Assembly: GCA_044238875.1 (NCBI GenBank)
Contig: JBIICM010000074.1
Location: forward strand, 1 to 11,725
Reading direction: 5' to 3'
Length of the DNA: 11,725 nucleotides
Source: JAIBAI01 sp044238875
GTDB lineage: Bacteria; Bacteroidota; Bacteroidia; M30B66
Shown: in pieces, positions 1-7,200 of the stretch
Position numbering within the stretch: the stretch's first letter is position 1
Layout of the letters: each line of letters begins with the position of its first letter
The notes under the pieces: generated by a model
What the model was told of the DNA's origin: nothing
The model's input: the letters and a program-made list of their open reading frames with translations, nothing else
Databases searched by the model: none
Program-made: the position numbers and the translations under genes

Positions 1-2550
1 CCTTGCCCCTGCATTTCGTATGGTGAAATTGTTGTTCAGCTGGGGCTGCAATGTATTGCTCACCAGATTGCGGCCTTCGTTATAGCTCAGGGTGAAATCA
101 ATTTTCTCATTGATGTTGCTTGCCACGACTAAACCTCCTGAATATCCGCTGTTATTTGTTTGGTTGATCTGTCCGTTGACCATACCCGGTGTTTTGGTGT
201 AATTGAGTCCGGCCTGCAGGTTAAGGTTGCTGCGTAAGAATTTAATGGGAAGGCTGTAGGTGAGGGTTGACCGCATACTGATAAATCCATTGAGGTTGAC
301 TGGGCGCGTTAGTTGGGCGCCGTTAAGCAAACGGATGCCTTCAGGCAGTACCGTATCAGTTTTTGCCAGGGTGATTGAATTGGCGATATAGCGATTGGTA
401 AGTGTTCCATTCACATTCAGGAAAAGAGATCGGCTTGTTTCAATACCGGAAGTTCCAAAACGGAGATTGATGTTGTGTGAATAGTCCTGACGCAGGTTGG
501 GATTGCCCGTACTGAGTTGCAGTGGATTGCTGTTGTCAACTACATTCTGTAACTGATTGATATAGGGCGTGTAGTTACCGGCTCTATAAAATATGCGTAA
601 GTTGGTACTTCTGCTGAACTTGTAATTAAGCATTCCCATAGGCAAAAGGTTACGGAAGGTAATGCTGATCTTTTGGCTGAATGGGAAAGTTTGCAGACCC
701 TCAAGCAGCAGTTGCTCTGCACCCAGATTGCCCATCAGGGTTAATTTCTTCGTCTGCACTCGAAGGCCGGCAGTTGCGCGGTGCGTATTCATAGTTTTTA
801 TGAAGCGGTTCGACAGCAGCGAGTCGATTACCGGCAAATTAGCGCCGGAAGGATTATTTACGTTTGTGACCCTTTCGGAGGTGCCAATCGTTTTTGAAGG
901 AGCATAAGTAATGAAAAGCTGAAGAAACTTTGAGAGGGGTTCGGTGTAGGTGAGGTTACCTGAAAAGGTTCTGCTGTTGAAATAGTTTTCTCCACGCTGA
1001 TTAAGATTCAGTGTATCGATAATATTTCCGCCAAGGCGGGAAGTATTCTCTGCATTTAGACGGTTCTCTCCATATTTTTCCTGGGTATCGGCATTCAGAA
1101 GCAATGAGATGGTTCTGCCGGTTTTTTTAAATTTATGCCTGAGCAAAAGGTTGTGCCCTATACTGTAACCGTTGTTATCATTCAGATTTTTGTTTTGTGA
1201 GCGGCTTTGCTCCAGCGAGGCCTGTAGTGCAAGGCCATTGGTGGTATTGCCGCTTCTGTTACCCTGCCAGCTGATGCGCGGCGTATAAATCAGGGAGTTT
1301 GTACTGTCAATATTCAGCTCTACCCGGAGATTCAATCGGTGGTTGAGGTTATTGCTCCATGAATCGGCTGTTTCACTGTAACGACGACTGGTAGTGTCGG
1401 CACCAAAAAAGTTCCGGCTAAGGTCTTTTTCGGTATTGTTACCACTGTTGTTAAAGAAATAGCTTCCGGTCAAAAGGTTACTTTTTCCGAGTGAGTCACT
1501 GAAATTAACGCCAAGGGCGTTGGTGCGGTTGATGCCGTTTTGCTGACCCACCATGAAATTGGAGGGGTCGTTGGCGCCCGGTGCCACACCCATGATTCTG
1601 TTCATGCGATTTTTTTCTCCACCTCCGCCTGCATTACCTGCTGTTAGCCCGAGGAGGTCTTCTCCCGCAAAATTCTGCTGGTTTATGTTGTTGCTCTGGC
1701 TGAGCAGTGTGAGTCTGCGTGACCCGTTAAAACGGTTGTAAACAGCACCTGACTGGTAGCGTTCGTTGAATCCGCCACCTGCATAAAACTTACCGAATGT
1801 GGCATTTTTTAAGCCCCCGCCCCTTGTAACAATGTTCATGGTTTTGCGGGTATTGCCGTCATCAAAACCTGTGAATTGCGCCTGATCACTGAGCCGGTCA
1901 AAAAACTGAATTTTTTCAACCACTTCGGCGGGAATGTTCTTTACAGCGGAAGAAACATCTTCACCGAAAAATTCCTTTCCGTCAATCAGCACCTTTTTTA
2001 CCTCTTCGCCCTGTGTTTTTACCTTGCCATCCTCAATTGTTACCCCCGGCATTTTCCTGATCAGATCTTCGGTGCTGGCATCCCGGTTTACCTTAAAAGC
2101 ATTTGCGTTCAATTCGGTGGTATCACCTTTTTGGGTCGCCCGGATCTGCATGCCTTCTATGGTCACACTTTTTAAATTCTCAGCGGTATTTTCAAGTAGG
2201 AAGTTAACCTCATTCTGACCCTGAATGAGGTTGATTGTTTTAAAAACGGTTTTATAACCCAGAAATGCGGCTTTAACAATCAGAAGGCCCGGATTCAGGT
2301 TACTGATAAGGTATCGTCCATCAGCCCCCGTGTTAGTGCCTGTTACAAGGGCTGAATCAACCGGATTCAATAAAACAACTGCAACCCCTGGCAGTGGTTG
2401 CCGCCCGTTTTGTTCAGCTACGCGACCAGTCAGCTGGCTTTGACTGAATAGTGCCGTAGGGCAAATAAAACTGAGTAAGAGAAAAAAACTGATTAAAAAG
2501 GGGTTACTCGTCGTACTGCTCCCTCGCGCCGTATCCTGAACCATATTCAT
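1..2550 (-). CDS. Outer-membrane beta-barrel / TonB-dependent receptor-like protein (3' end outside window)
   Basis: This is an uninterrupted reading frame of about 850 codons that leaves the window at base 1, so the C-terminal end of the barrel is missing. Numbering from the ATG at 2550, residues 17-37 are a hydrophobic signal peptide ending in ALFSQ. Residues of about 39-120 form a carboxypeptidase-regulatory-like beta-sandwich (LTGRV, GADGRYLISNLNPG). Next is a plug-like stretch (TEDLIRKMPGVTIEDG, VLIDGKEFFGED, MNIVTRGGG). The rest is long, rich in Asn, Ser and aromatic residues, and has alternating strands typical of OMP_b-brl_3-type barrels. It should sit in the outer membrane and take up or bind an unknown ligand; no substrate can be inferred. 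No partner lipoprotein (SusD-like) is visible. The start is uncertain: in-frame ATGs occur at 2622, 2604, 2592, 2586, 2583, 2580, 2559, 2556, 2550 and 2544, all inside the upstream gene. No ATG, GTG or TTG lies between 2544 and the signal-peptide core, so overlap is unavoidable. Family assignment is firm; start and ligand are not. Confidence 0.88.
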   Translation of the reverse strand, partial: MNMVQDTARGSSTTSNPFLISFFLLLSFICPTALFSQSQLTGRVAEQNGRQPLPGVAVVLLNPVDSALVTGTNTGADGRYLISNLNPGLLIVKAAFLGYKTVFKTINLIQGQNEVNFLLENTAENLKSVTIEGMQIRATQKGDTTELNANAFKVNRDASTEDLIRKMPGVTIEDGKVKTQGEEVKKVLIDGKEFFGEDVSSAVKNIPAEVVEKIQFFDRLSDQAQFTGFDDGNTRKTMNIVTRGGGLKNATFGKFYAGGGFNERYQSGAVYNRFNGSRRLTLLSQSNNINQQNFAGEDLLGLTAGNAGGGGEKNRMNRIMGVAPGANDPSNFMVGQQNGINRTNALGVNFSDSLGKSNLLTGSYFFNNSGNNTEKDLSRNFFGADTTSRRYSETADSWSNNLNHRLNLRVELNIDSTNSLIYTPRISWQGNRSGNTTNGLALQASLEQSRSQNKNLNDNNGYSIGHNLLLRHKFKKTGRTISLLLNADTQEKYGENRLNAENTSRLGGNIIDTLNLNQRGENYFNSRTFSGNLTYTEPLSKFLQLFITYAPSKTIGTSERVTNVNNPSGANLPVIDSLLSNRFIKTMNTHRATAGLRVQTKKLTLMGNLGAEQLLLEGLQTFPFSQKISITFRNLLPMGMLNYKFSRSTNLRIFYRAGNYTPYINQLQNVVDNSNPLQLSTGNPNLRQDYSHNINLRFGTSGIETSRSLFLNVNGTLTNRYIANSITLAKTDTVLPEGIRLLNGAQLTRPVNLNGFISMRSTLTYSLPIKFLRSNLNLQAGLNYTKTPGMVNGQINQTNNSGYSGGLVVASNINEKIDFTLSYNEGRNLVSNTLQPQLNNNFTIRNAGAR

Positions 2551-3289
2551 CCTCATCATTGCTGAAACCGTCTTCCTCATCATCATTACCATAGCCGTAT
2601 TCATCGTCTTCTCCGCCAGCATCCTCTCCTTCGGTTACCGCTGTGGTATTGTTGAATTCCTCAGCAAGTTTGGCAATTTCATTGTCTGTTTCCAGATCAA
2701 GATCAGAGGGGAGATCCAGCGAAATTTCATCAGGAGTTGAATCTGAAATCTCTCCACCTTCTTCTAAGTTTTCATCATCCTCATCGATACCGGCAAATGC
2801 CAGCACCTCATCCTCTTCCTCTGTTTTTTTCTTTTTGCGGCCTCTTCCGTCAGGTTCGGTGCGCTGTCGGGTTGGAATGATCAGGGTTTCCTTATACTGC
2901 ACAGGCGGGGCGCCGGCCGAAGCCACCACCCGCGGATATTCAACGCGGTGTTCAGGAGACCCTATCAGCCGGATCAGTTCAATGGTGAAATTCCATTTCG
3001 CTTCAGGATCATAGGTAAACAGGAACTTCTGGTGAGGATCATCAATGAAGTCAATCAGTTCAGTTTTCGCCAGTTTGTTTTCCTCATCAAGGCGTAATTC
3101 GCCCATCAATTCCATGCTTCGCCAGTTATGATCGGCCAGATAAAAAACACCTGAATGCCTTGTATCAAAGTGTATAGACTGAAGTAATGTTTTAACAAGA
3201 TCGGCAAATGTATGGTCTGATTTCAGGTCAATGTCCCTGTGTATATCATCATAATCCTCGAATGCCACTCTGAAGCGCAGAATACTCAT
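2504..3289 (-). CDS. pRiA4b ORF-3-like domain protein with long acidic tail
   Basis: 261 residues. Residues 1-130 resemble the plasmid pRiA4b ORF-3 / IS1096 TnpR-like fold (MSILRFRVAFEDYDDIHRDI, an HTFADLVKTLLQSI helix, FLFTYDPEAKWNFTIELIRL, then EYPRVVASAGAPPVQY). The family is known from plasmids and transposons but is also a common chromosomal gene; its biochemical role is unsettled. A basic patch (GRGRKKKK, 148-155) follows, then about 100 residues extremely rich in Asp and Glu, ending in a Gly/Tyr/Asp/Glu repeat-like tail. The tail looks disordered and could mimic nucleic acid or bind a basic partner; that is inference. The Cys-rich motif seen in some relatives is replaced by ASAGAPPVQY. 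It starts 13 bases after the stop of the tRNA nucleotidyltransferase gene, so the two are probably cotranscribed, and its last codons overlap the start of the receptor gene. There is no sign of recent mobility around it. Confidence 0.75.
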   Translation of the reverse strand: MSILRFRVAFEDYDDIHRDIDLKSDHTFADLVKTLLQSIHFDTRHSGVFYLADHNWRSMELMGELRLDEENKLAKTELIDFIDDPHQKFLFTYDPEAKWNFTIELIRLIGSPEHRVEYPRVVASAGAPPVQYKETLIIPTRQRTEPDGRGRKKKKTEEEDEVLAFAGIDEDDENLEEGGEISDSTPDEISLDLPSDLDLETDNEIAKLAEEFNNTTAVTEGEDAGGEDDEYGYGNDDEEDGFSNDEDEYGSGYGAREQYDE

Positions 3290-3302
3290 ATTTTCTGGTT
3301 TG

Positions 3303-4736
3303 TTATTGTTCGGTTGAATGTGTCAGCAATTTTACAGGATTCAGGCCTAGCTTTTTCCCTTCATCCAGCATAAAATGATAGGCTTCTGCAAACTCGTTGG
3401 GAATCAACCCGTCAAGAATACCCTCCCTGATTGCCGTTTTGATAATACCAATTTCCCGACCTGGGCCTATGCCAAATGTTTCCATGATGTCTGATCCGCT
3501 TATGGGAGGTTGCCAGTTCCTGACGCGGTCTTTTTCTTCAACCTCTTTCAGTTTCTGCTCAACCAGGCGAAAGTTAGAAAGATAACGTTTAACCTTATCT
3601 GCATTTTTTGAAGTAATATCAGCCCTGCAGAGGGTCATCAGCGCATCAATATCTTCTCCGGCATCAAACAAAAGTCTCCTGACAGCCGAATCTGTGACGG
3701 TTTCCTTGCTTAAAACGATGGGTCTCAAATGCAACTGAACGAGCTTTTGCACAAATTTCATTTTTTCGTTCAGGGGTAATTTGAGTTTTCTAAAAATCCC
3801 CGGCACCATGCGCGCTCCCTTGTCTTCATGGCCATGAAAAGTCCATCCGTGACCGGGTTCAAAACGCCGTGTAAGGGGTTTTGCAATATCATGCAGGATG
3901 GCCGCCCAGCGCAGCCAGAGATCATCGGTTTCCTTGCAGATGTTGTCAAGCACCTGTAGTGTATGGTAGAAATTGTCTTTGTGCCCCTTGCCGTTTAGTA
4001 CATCCACCCCATGCAATGCCATCATTTCAGGAAAGATAATGGCCAGCAGCCCTGTATCAGAAAGCAATCTGAACCCTTCTGAGGGCCGTGGAGCCAAAAT
4101 GATTTTATTGAGTTCATCGGCTATTCTTTCCCCTGAAACGATCCTGATTCTGTCAGAATAATCCCTTATGGCCTGCAACGACGCTTCTTCAATTTTGAAA
4201 CCGAGCTGGGTAGCAAACCTTATGGCTCTCATCATTCTTAGCGGATCATCGCTATAGGTTTGTACCGGATCAGACGGGGTGCGAATAATTTTGTTTTCGA
4301 GGTCCATTAGTCCGCCAAACGGATCAACCACCTCCTCAGACCAGGGGTGCAGCGGAACGGCCAGGGCATTGATGCTGAAGTCTCTGCGGGCCTGATCTTC
4401 CTCAATCGTACCATCTTCAACGGCCGGTTTTCTTGAATTGCGGTCATAGGATTCTTTTCTGGCGCCAACAAACTCAAGATCCCAGTCACCGTAGCGGATC
4501 ATCGCGGTACCAAAATTCTTAAAGACGTGCACCTGGACCTTATCACCCAGCTTACTTGCCAGATGCTCTGCAAGCTGAATACCGCTGCCTTCAACCACTA
4601 CATCAATATCTTTACAGGGCCGGCCAAGTAAAACGTCTCTTACATAGCCCCCAACCAGATAGGCCGGCAGTTTTAAATCTGCAGCGGCCTGCGCAATTAC
4701 CCTGAAAACGGGATCTTTTAAACTAATCTGTGCCAA
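3303..4736 (-). CDS. cca: CCA tRNA nucleotidyltransferase with HD domain
   Basis: 477 residues, the usual length for Bacteroidota members. The enzyme builds or repairs the 3' CCA end of tRNAs in the cytoplasm using CTP and ATP. The N-terminal class II nucleotidyltransferase head carries GGYVRD (29-34), the metal-binding DID (43-45), RRDFSINAL (117-125), and DDPLRMMRAIRFA (163-175), which matches the nucleotide-recognition region of the family. A helical RNA-binding part follows. An HD phosphohydrolase domain lies at about 250-320 with H258, the LHDIAKP motif (H282, D283) and FHGHED (H301, H303), so metal binding looks intact. Such HD domains are linked to 2',3'-cyclic phosphatase or phosphodiesterase activity in other CCA enzymes; that activity here is inferred. 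The ATG at 4736 directly precedes the conserved head and no later Met fits. A poly(A) polymerase is the main alternative, since the families are close. A promoter candidate ends only about 8 bases before the start. Confidence 0.9.
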   Translation of the reverse strand: MAQISLKDPVFRVIAQAAADLKLPAYLVGGYVRDVLLGRPCKDIDVVVEGSGIQLAEHLASKLGDKVQVHVFKNFGTAMIRYGDWDLEFVGARKESYDRNSRKPAVEDGTIEEDQARRDFSINALAVPLHPWSEEVVDPFGGLMDLENKIIRTPSDPVQTYSDDPLRMMRAIRFATQLGFKIEEASLQAIRDYSDRIRIVSGERIADELNKIILAPRPSEGFRLLSDTGLLAIIFPEMMALHGVDVLNGKGHKDNFYHTLQVLDNICKETDDLWLRWAAILHDIAKPLTRRFEPGHGWTFHGHEDKGARMVPGIFRKLKLPLNEKMKFVQKLVQLHLRPIVLSKETVTDSAVRRLLFDAGEDIDALMTLCRADITSKNADKVKRYLSNFRLVEQKLKEVEEKDRVRNWQPPISGSDIMETFGIGPGREIGIIKTAIREGILDGLIPNEFAEAYHFMLDEGKKLGLNPVKLLTHSTEQ

Positions 4737-4743
4737 ACCGCCG

Positions 4744-4776
4744 CAAAATTAATCCTTTCAGGCATTGTTTCTCAAA
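4744..4776 (-). promoter_or_regulatory. Bacteroidota-type promoter candidate for the leftward operon
   Basis: Read on the minus strand, TTTG (4776-4773) is followed after 21 bases by TAATTTTG (4751-4744). This is a full match to the Bacteroidota sigma-ABfr pattern TTTG, 19-22 bases, TAnnTTTG. Transcription would begin near 4738-4740, only a few bases before the ATG at 4736, giving a nearly leaderless mRNA. The match was found by eye in A+T-rich DNA and could be chance. Confidence 0.45.
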
Positions 4777-4800
4777 AAACTGTGAGGTCTTGTTTTTGGG

Positions 4801-5060
4801 TGTTAAGGGGATCGGTAAAGGAACCTGCCATTTAGCAGGTAGCGCCTCTTGTGACTATCAAGTAAATGAAGTCACCGACTCCATAAAGCAACCGAAAGGG
4901 TGAGACTAAAAATTACACTTTAGATCAAACACTGTTTTATACCAAACGCTTAAATTCGTATTAGTTGGGTTAACTGGTTAAGTGGCTTGGGTTTAAAAGG
5001 CTTCAATATCATGGCCAAAGATATACACCTTGGATTAGACATTAGCCTTTGTGGTAATTT
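4801..5060 (+). ncRNA. Possible structured RNA or relic of one
   Basis: Several perfect helices can be drawn. ACCTGC (4823-4828) pairs with GCAGGT (4835-4840) around a 6-base loop. GTGACT (4851-4856) pairs with AGTCAC (4870-4875). AAAGGCT (4996-5002) pairs with AGCCTTT (5044-5050) and encloses ATATC/GATAT (5006-5010, 5020-5024), which competes with CCAA/TTGG (5015-5018, 5030-5033). A GAAA tetraloop-like CCGAAAGG occurs near 4891-4898. The dense helices, GNRA-like loop and lack of coding potential resemble a ribozyme-type RNA. A truncated domain I of a group II intron is one idea, but no domain V or reverse transcriptase is present. A long mRNA leader or chance pairing is also possible. Strand is assumed. 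Confidence 0.3.
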
Positions 5061-5091
5061 GTTGGCTGCAATTAGGAATAAGCTATATTTG
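5058..5091 (+). promoter_or_regulatory. Bacteroidota-type promoter candidate for the glycan operon
   Basis: TTTG (5058-5061) or the overlapping TTG (5062-5064) is followed by TATATTTG (5084-5091), a full match to TAnnTTTG. Spacing is 22 or 19 bases respectively. Transcription would start near 5096-5098, leaving a leader of about 117 bases before the ATG at 5214. Found by eye. Confidence 0.45.
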
Positions 5092-5180
5092 CCATGAACC
5101 AAAAGGATGTGCCAGCTGAAAAATCACCTCAGATATACCGTCTTAAGATTTTTCACATGCATACATCAATAAAAATGATC

Positions 5181-5188
5181 TAAATTTG
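5181..5188 (+). promoter_or_regulatory. Second -7 element candidate near the glycan operon start
   Basis: TAAATTTG matches TAnnTTTG perfectly and lies 25 bases before the ATG at 5214. No TTTG or TTG is present at the right distance upstream, so it is weaker than the 5058-5091 candidate. Confidence 0.25.
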
Positions 5189-5213
5189 CTTTCCTGAAAT
5201 GTTTCTGTGAGGT

Positions 5214-5909
5214 ATGACAAAACGAATCGCCATAACCCAATCGAACTACATTCCCTGGAAAGGATTTTTCGATTCGATACAAATGGTAGATGAGTTTGTG
5301 TTGTACGATGATATGCAATATACACGGCGCGACTGGCGCAACCGCAACCTGATCAAATCACCGGAGGGCACCCAGTGGTTAACGATACCGGTGGATGTGA
5401 AGGGCAAGTATTTGCAGAAGATTAATGAAACCAAAATTTCTGATGTAAATTGGGGCCGACAGCACTGGCAAACAATGAAGCACGTTTATGGAAAAATGCC
5501 GGGTTTTGCCCTATACAAAGATATTTTTGAAGCCTTGTACCATCAACATTACTCCCTGCTGAGCGAGGTTAATTATTCCTTTATAATGGCTATTTGCCAA
5601 ATTTTAAACATCACTACAAACATCCGTTGGTCGAGCGAATTTAATTTGCCCGAAGGCAAAACCGAACGTTTGGTTTATATTTCCAGGGAGTTAGGCGGAA
5701 CAGAATATTACACGGGACCTGCAGCAAAGAACTACATGGACGAGAACTTATTTAACCAAGCAGGAATTGAGGTTCATTATTATGATTATTCGGGCTACCC
5801 TGAATATGAGCAACGTTTTCCTCCGTTTGCGCATGGGGTGAGTATTTTAGATTTATTGTTTAGTGTTGGGGCTGATTTTCAGAAGTACTTAAAATTGTCG
5901 AAAGGATGA
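5214..5909 (+). CDS. WbqC family protein
   Basis: 231 residues, close to the usual family length. The N-terminal block QSNYIPWKGFFD (9-20) followed by YDDMQYTRRDWRNRN (31-45) and WLTIPV (55-60) is the WbqC signature. Also present are EYYTGPAAKNYM (164-175) and a C-terminal SILDLLFSVG (200-209). WbqC-like genes are recurrent in O-antigen and other surface-polysaccharide clusters; the reaction is not something the sequence reveals, and I do not assign one. No signal peptide or membrane helix is seen, so it should be cytoplasmic. It is the first gene of the rightward operon, preceded by a promoter-bearing intergenic region, and its TGA overlaps the ATG of the methyltransferase gene (ATGA at 5906-5909), which suggests translational coupling. 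The start at 5214 is well placed: it directly precedes the conserved KRIAITQSNY strand, though GAGG sits too close to the ATG to act as a normal ribosome binding site. Confidence 0.88.
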   Translation: MTKRIAITQSNYIPWKGFFDSIQMVDEFVLYDDMQYTRRDWRNRNLIKSPEGTQWLTIPVDVKGKYLQKINETKISDVNWGRQHWQTMKHVYGKMPGFALYKDIFEALYHQHYSLLSEVNYSFIMAICQILNITTNIRWSSEFNLPEGKTERLVYISRELGGTEYYTGPAAKNYMDENLFNQAGIEVHYYDYSGYPEYEQRFPPFAHGVSILDLLFSVGADFQKYLKLSKG

Positions 5910-6532
5910 GTGTAGATATTCTTCAGCAGGTAAATAAATATTATAGCCAAAAAATCCAACAATATGGCTTAACCCCTCAGGGTGTAGACTGGAATGGTGA
6001 AGAGTCTCAGTTTCGAAGGTTTTACGAGTTGATGCGTGTGGTTTCAGATGAACCCCAAGAATCAGAATTCAGTTTGCTTGATTATGGATGCGGCTATGGG
6101 GGTATGATTGATTTCTTATTACCCATTTATGCTAAACGGATTAACTACTATGGTTTTGATGTTTCAGAAGCCATGATTCATGGGGCAAAGGTGCGTTACG
6201 GAAGTTCTGTGAGGTTTACAACTTCATTAGGGCAGGATGATAAATTTGACTATGTGGTTGCGAGTGGAATATTTAATGTAAAGCAGAACAGATCTGACCA
6301 TGAATGGGCGGACTACGTGTTTTCAATATTGAATGATATGCACGACAGGAGTGTAAAAGGATTTTCATTTAATATCCTGACATCATACTCGGATAAGGAA
6401 TATATGAAAGACTATTTGTTTTATGCCCAGCCTGAGGAGTTATTTGCTTACTGCAAAAAACACTATTCGAAAAAAGTAGCAATTTTACATGATTATCCTT
6501 TATATGAATTCACAGTAATTGTTAAGAAATAA
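5906..6532 (+). CDS. Class I SAM-dependent methyltransferase
   Basis: 208 residues. Motif I is LLDYGCGYGG (57-66), the glycine-rich SAM-binding loop. YGFDVSEAMI (82-91) supplies the acidic residue expected to bind the SAM ribose, and FDYVVASGIFNV (114-125) is the motif IV strand. The C-terminal half (PEELFAYCKKHY, YPLYEFTVIVKK) matches the late strands of the Rossmann-like fold. It is cytoplasmic, with no membrane segments. The acceptor cannot be read from the sequence; in this operon a sugar nucleotide or lipid-linked sugar is the likely target, by O- or N-methylation. Its start overlaps the previous stop by 4 bases and the next gene begins one base after its stop, so it is firmly embedded in the operon. 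Methyltransferase class is sure, substrate unknown. Confidence 0.87.
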   Translation: MSVDILQQVNKYYSQKIQQYGLTPQGVDWNGEESQFRRFYELMRVVSDEPQESEFSLLDYGCGYGGMIDFLLPIYAKRINYYGFDVSEAMIHGAKVRYGSSVRFTTSLGQDDKFDYVVASGIFNVKQNRSDHEWADYVFSILNDMHDRSVKGFSFNILTSYSDKEYMKDYLFYAQPEELFAYCKKHYSKKVAILHDYPLYEFTVIVKK

Positions 6533-6533
6533 A

Positions 6534-7199
6534 ATGAAGGAGAAACCAATCATAATTTTCGGTTTGGGTGATATCGCTCAAATTGCAAATTATTATTTTG
6601 CTATTGATACCACCAGAGAAGTAGCGGCTTTTACGGTTGATAAAGCCTATCTCAATACAGAAAGATTTGAGGGGAAGCCTGTTATAGCTTTTGAAGATAT
6701 TATTCAGATTTACCCGCCACACTCATTTGATATGTTCATCGCCTTGAGTTATTCAAAGATGAATAAAATCAGAGAAGATAAATACAACGAGTCAAAACAG
6801 AAAGGATATAATCTCGCCTCCTATATTTCCAGCAAATGCAGTTATATGTCGCAATTTGCTTGCGGTGATAATTGTTTCATTTTTGAAGACAACACCATCC
6901 AGCCCTTTGTAAAGATCGGGAACAATGTCACTTTATGGAGCGGAAACCATATTGGGCATCATTCTATTGTTCATGACCATAATTTCATTAGTTCGCATGT
7001 TGTTATTTCGGGCCATTGTGAGATCATGAGTAATTGCTTCATTGGTGTAAATGCCACCCTTCATAATAATGTCAGAATTGAAAAAGCAAATTTAATTGGA
7101 GCCGGAGCGATAATAACAAAAAGTACAGTTGAAAAGGATGTTTATTTACCCGCACAGTCGAGTAAAATCGCTAAAAAAAGTGATGAATTGAATTTCTAG
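6534..7199 (+). CDS. NeuD/PglD-like sugar O- or N-acyltransferase (left-handed beta-helix)
   Basis: 221 residues from the ATG at 6534, which follows the preceding TAA by one base. An in-frame ATG at 6519 would add five residues and overlap the upstream gene; I prefer 6534 because it leads straight into the beta strand KPIIIFGLGDIAQI. The N-terminal Rossmann-like part (1-90) carries FGLGDIAQ, the NeuD/PglD sugar-binding domain type. From about 108 there are hexapeptide repeats of a left-handed beta-helix (CGDNCFIFEDN, IGNNVTLWSG, IMSNCFIGVNATL, LIGAGAIITKS). A histidine-rich run NHIGHHSIVHDHNFISSH (138-155) contains the likely catalytic His. Such trimeric enzymes move acetyl or similar groups from CoA to sugar hydroxyls or amines. 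The aminotransferase in the same operon makes a 4-amino sugar, so N-acylation of that amine is a reasonable guess but not proven. Confidence 0.87.
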   Translation: MKEKPIIIFGLGDIAQIANYYFAIDTTREVAAFTVDKAYLNTERFEGKPVIAFEDIIQIYPPHSFDMFIALSYSKMNKIREDKYNESKQKGYNLASYISSKCSYMSQFACGDNCFIFEDNTIQPFVKIGNNVTLWSGNHIGHHSIVHDHNFISSHVVISGHCEIMSNCFIGVNATLHNNVRIEKANLIGAGAIITKSTVEKDVYLPAQSSKIAKKSDELNF

Positions 7200-7200
7200 G

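Larger units (their letters stand above)
4737..5213. other. Divergent intergenic region without a convincing gene
   Basis: 477 bases separate the start of the leftward tRNA nucleotidyltransferase gene from the start of the rightward glycan operon. No tRNA, rRNA or substantial reading frame is visible. It contains one leftward and two rightward promoter candidates, several perfect inverted repeats between 4823 and 5050, and a 28-codon open frame (5011-5097) without support. This length is unusually large beside the tight packing on both sides. Confidence 0.8.

Noticed and set aside
1876..2218. Two overlapping plus-strand frames of 94-99 codons.
   Set aside because: Both are antisense to the plug-like part of the receptor gene, whose minus-strand frame is continuous and has recognisable motifs.
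1..2550. Possible frameshift or pseudogene in the receptor, since no closed frame is contained in the window.
   Set aside because: The minus-strand frame stays open and in phase from 2550 to base 1; it only lacks its stop because the window ends.
2643..3014. A 123-codon plus-strand frame rich in Ser.
   Set aside because: It lies antisense to the acidic tail of the pRiA4b ORF-3-like gene; the Ser-rich content is the mirror of Asp/Glu codons.
5011..5097. A 28-codon open frame beginning MAKDIHLGLDIS, considered as a leader peptide or the stump of a transposase.
   Set aside because: It is very short, matches no family I can name, has no ribosome binding site, and lies over inverted repeats that explain the sequence as well.
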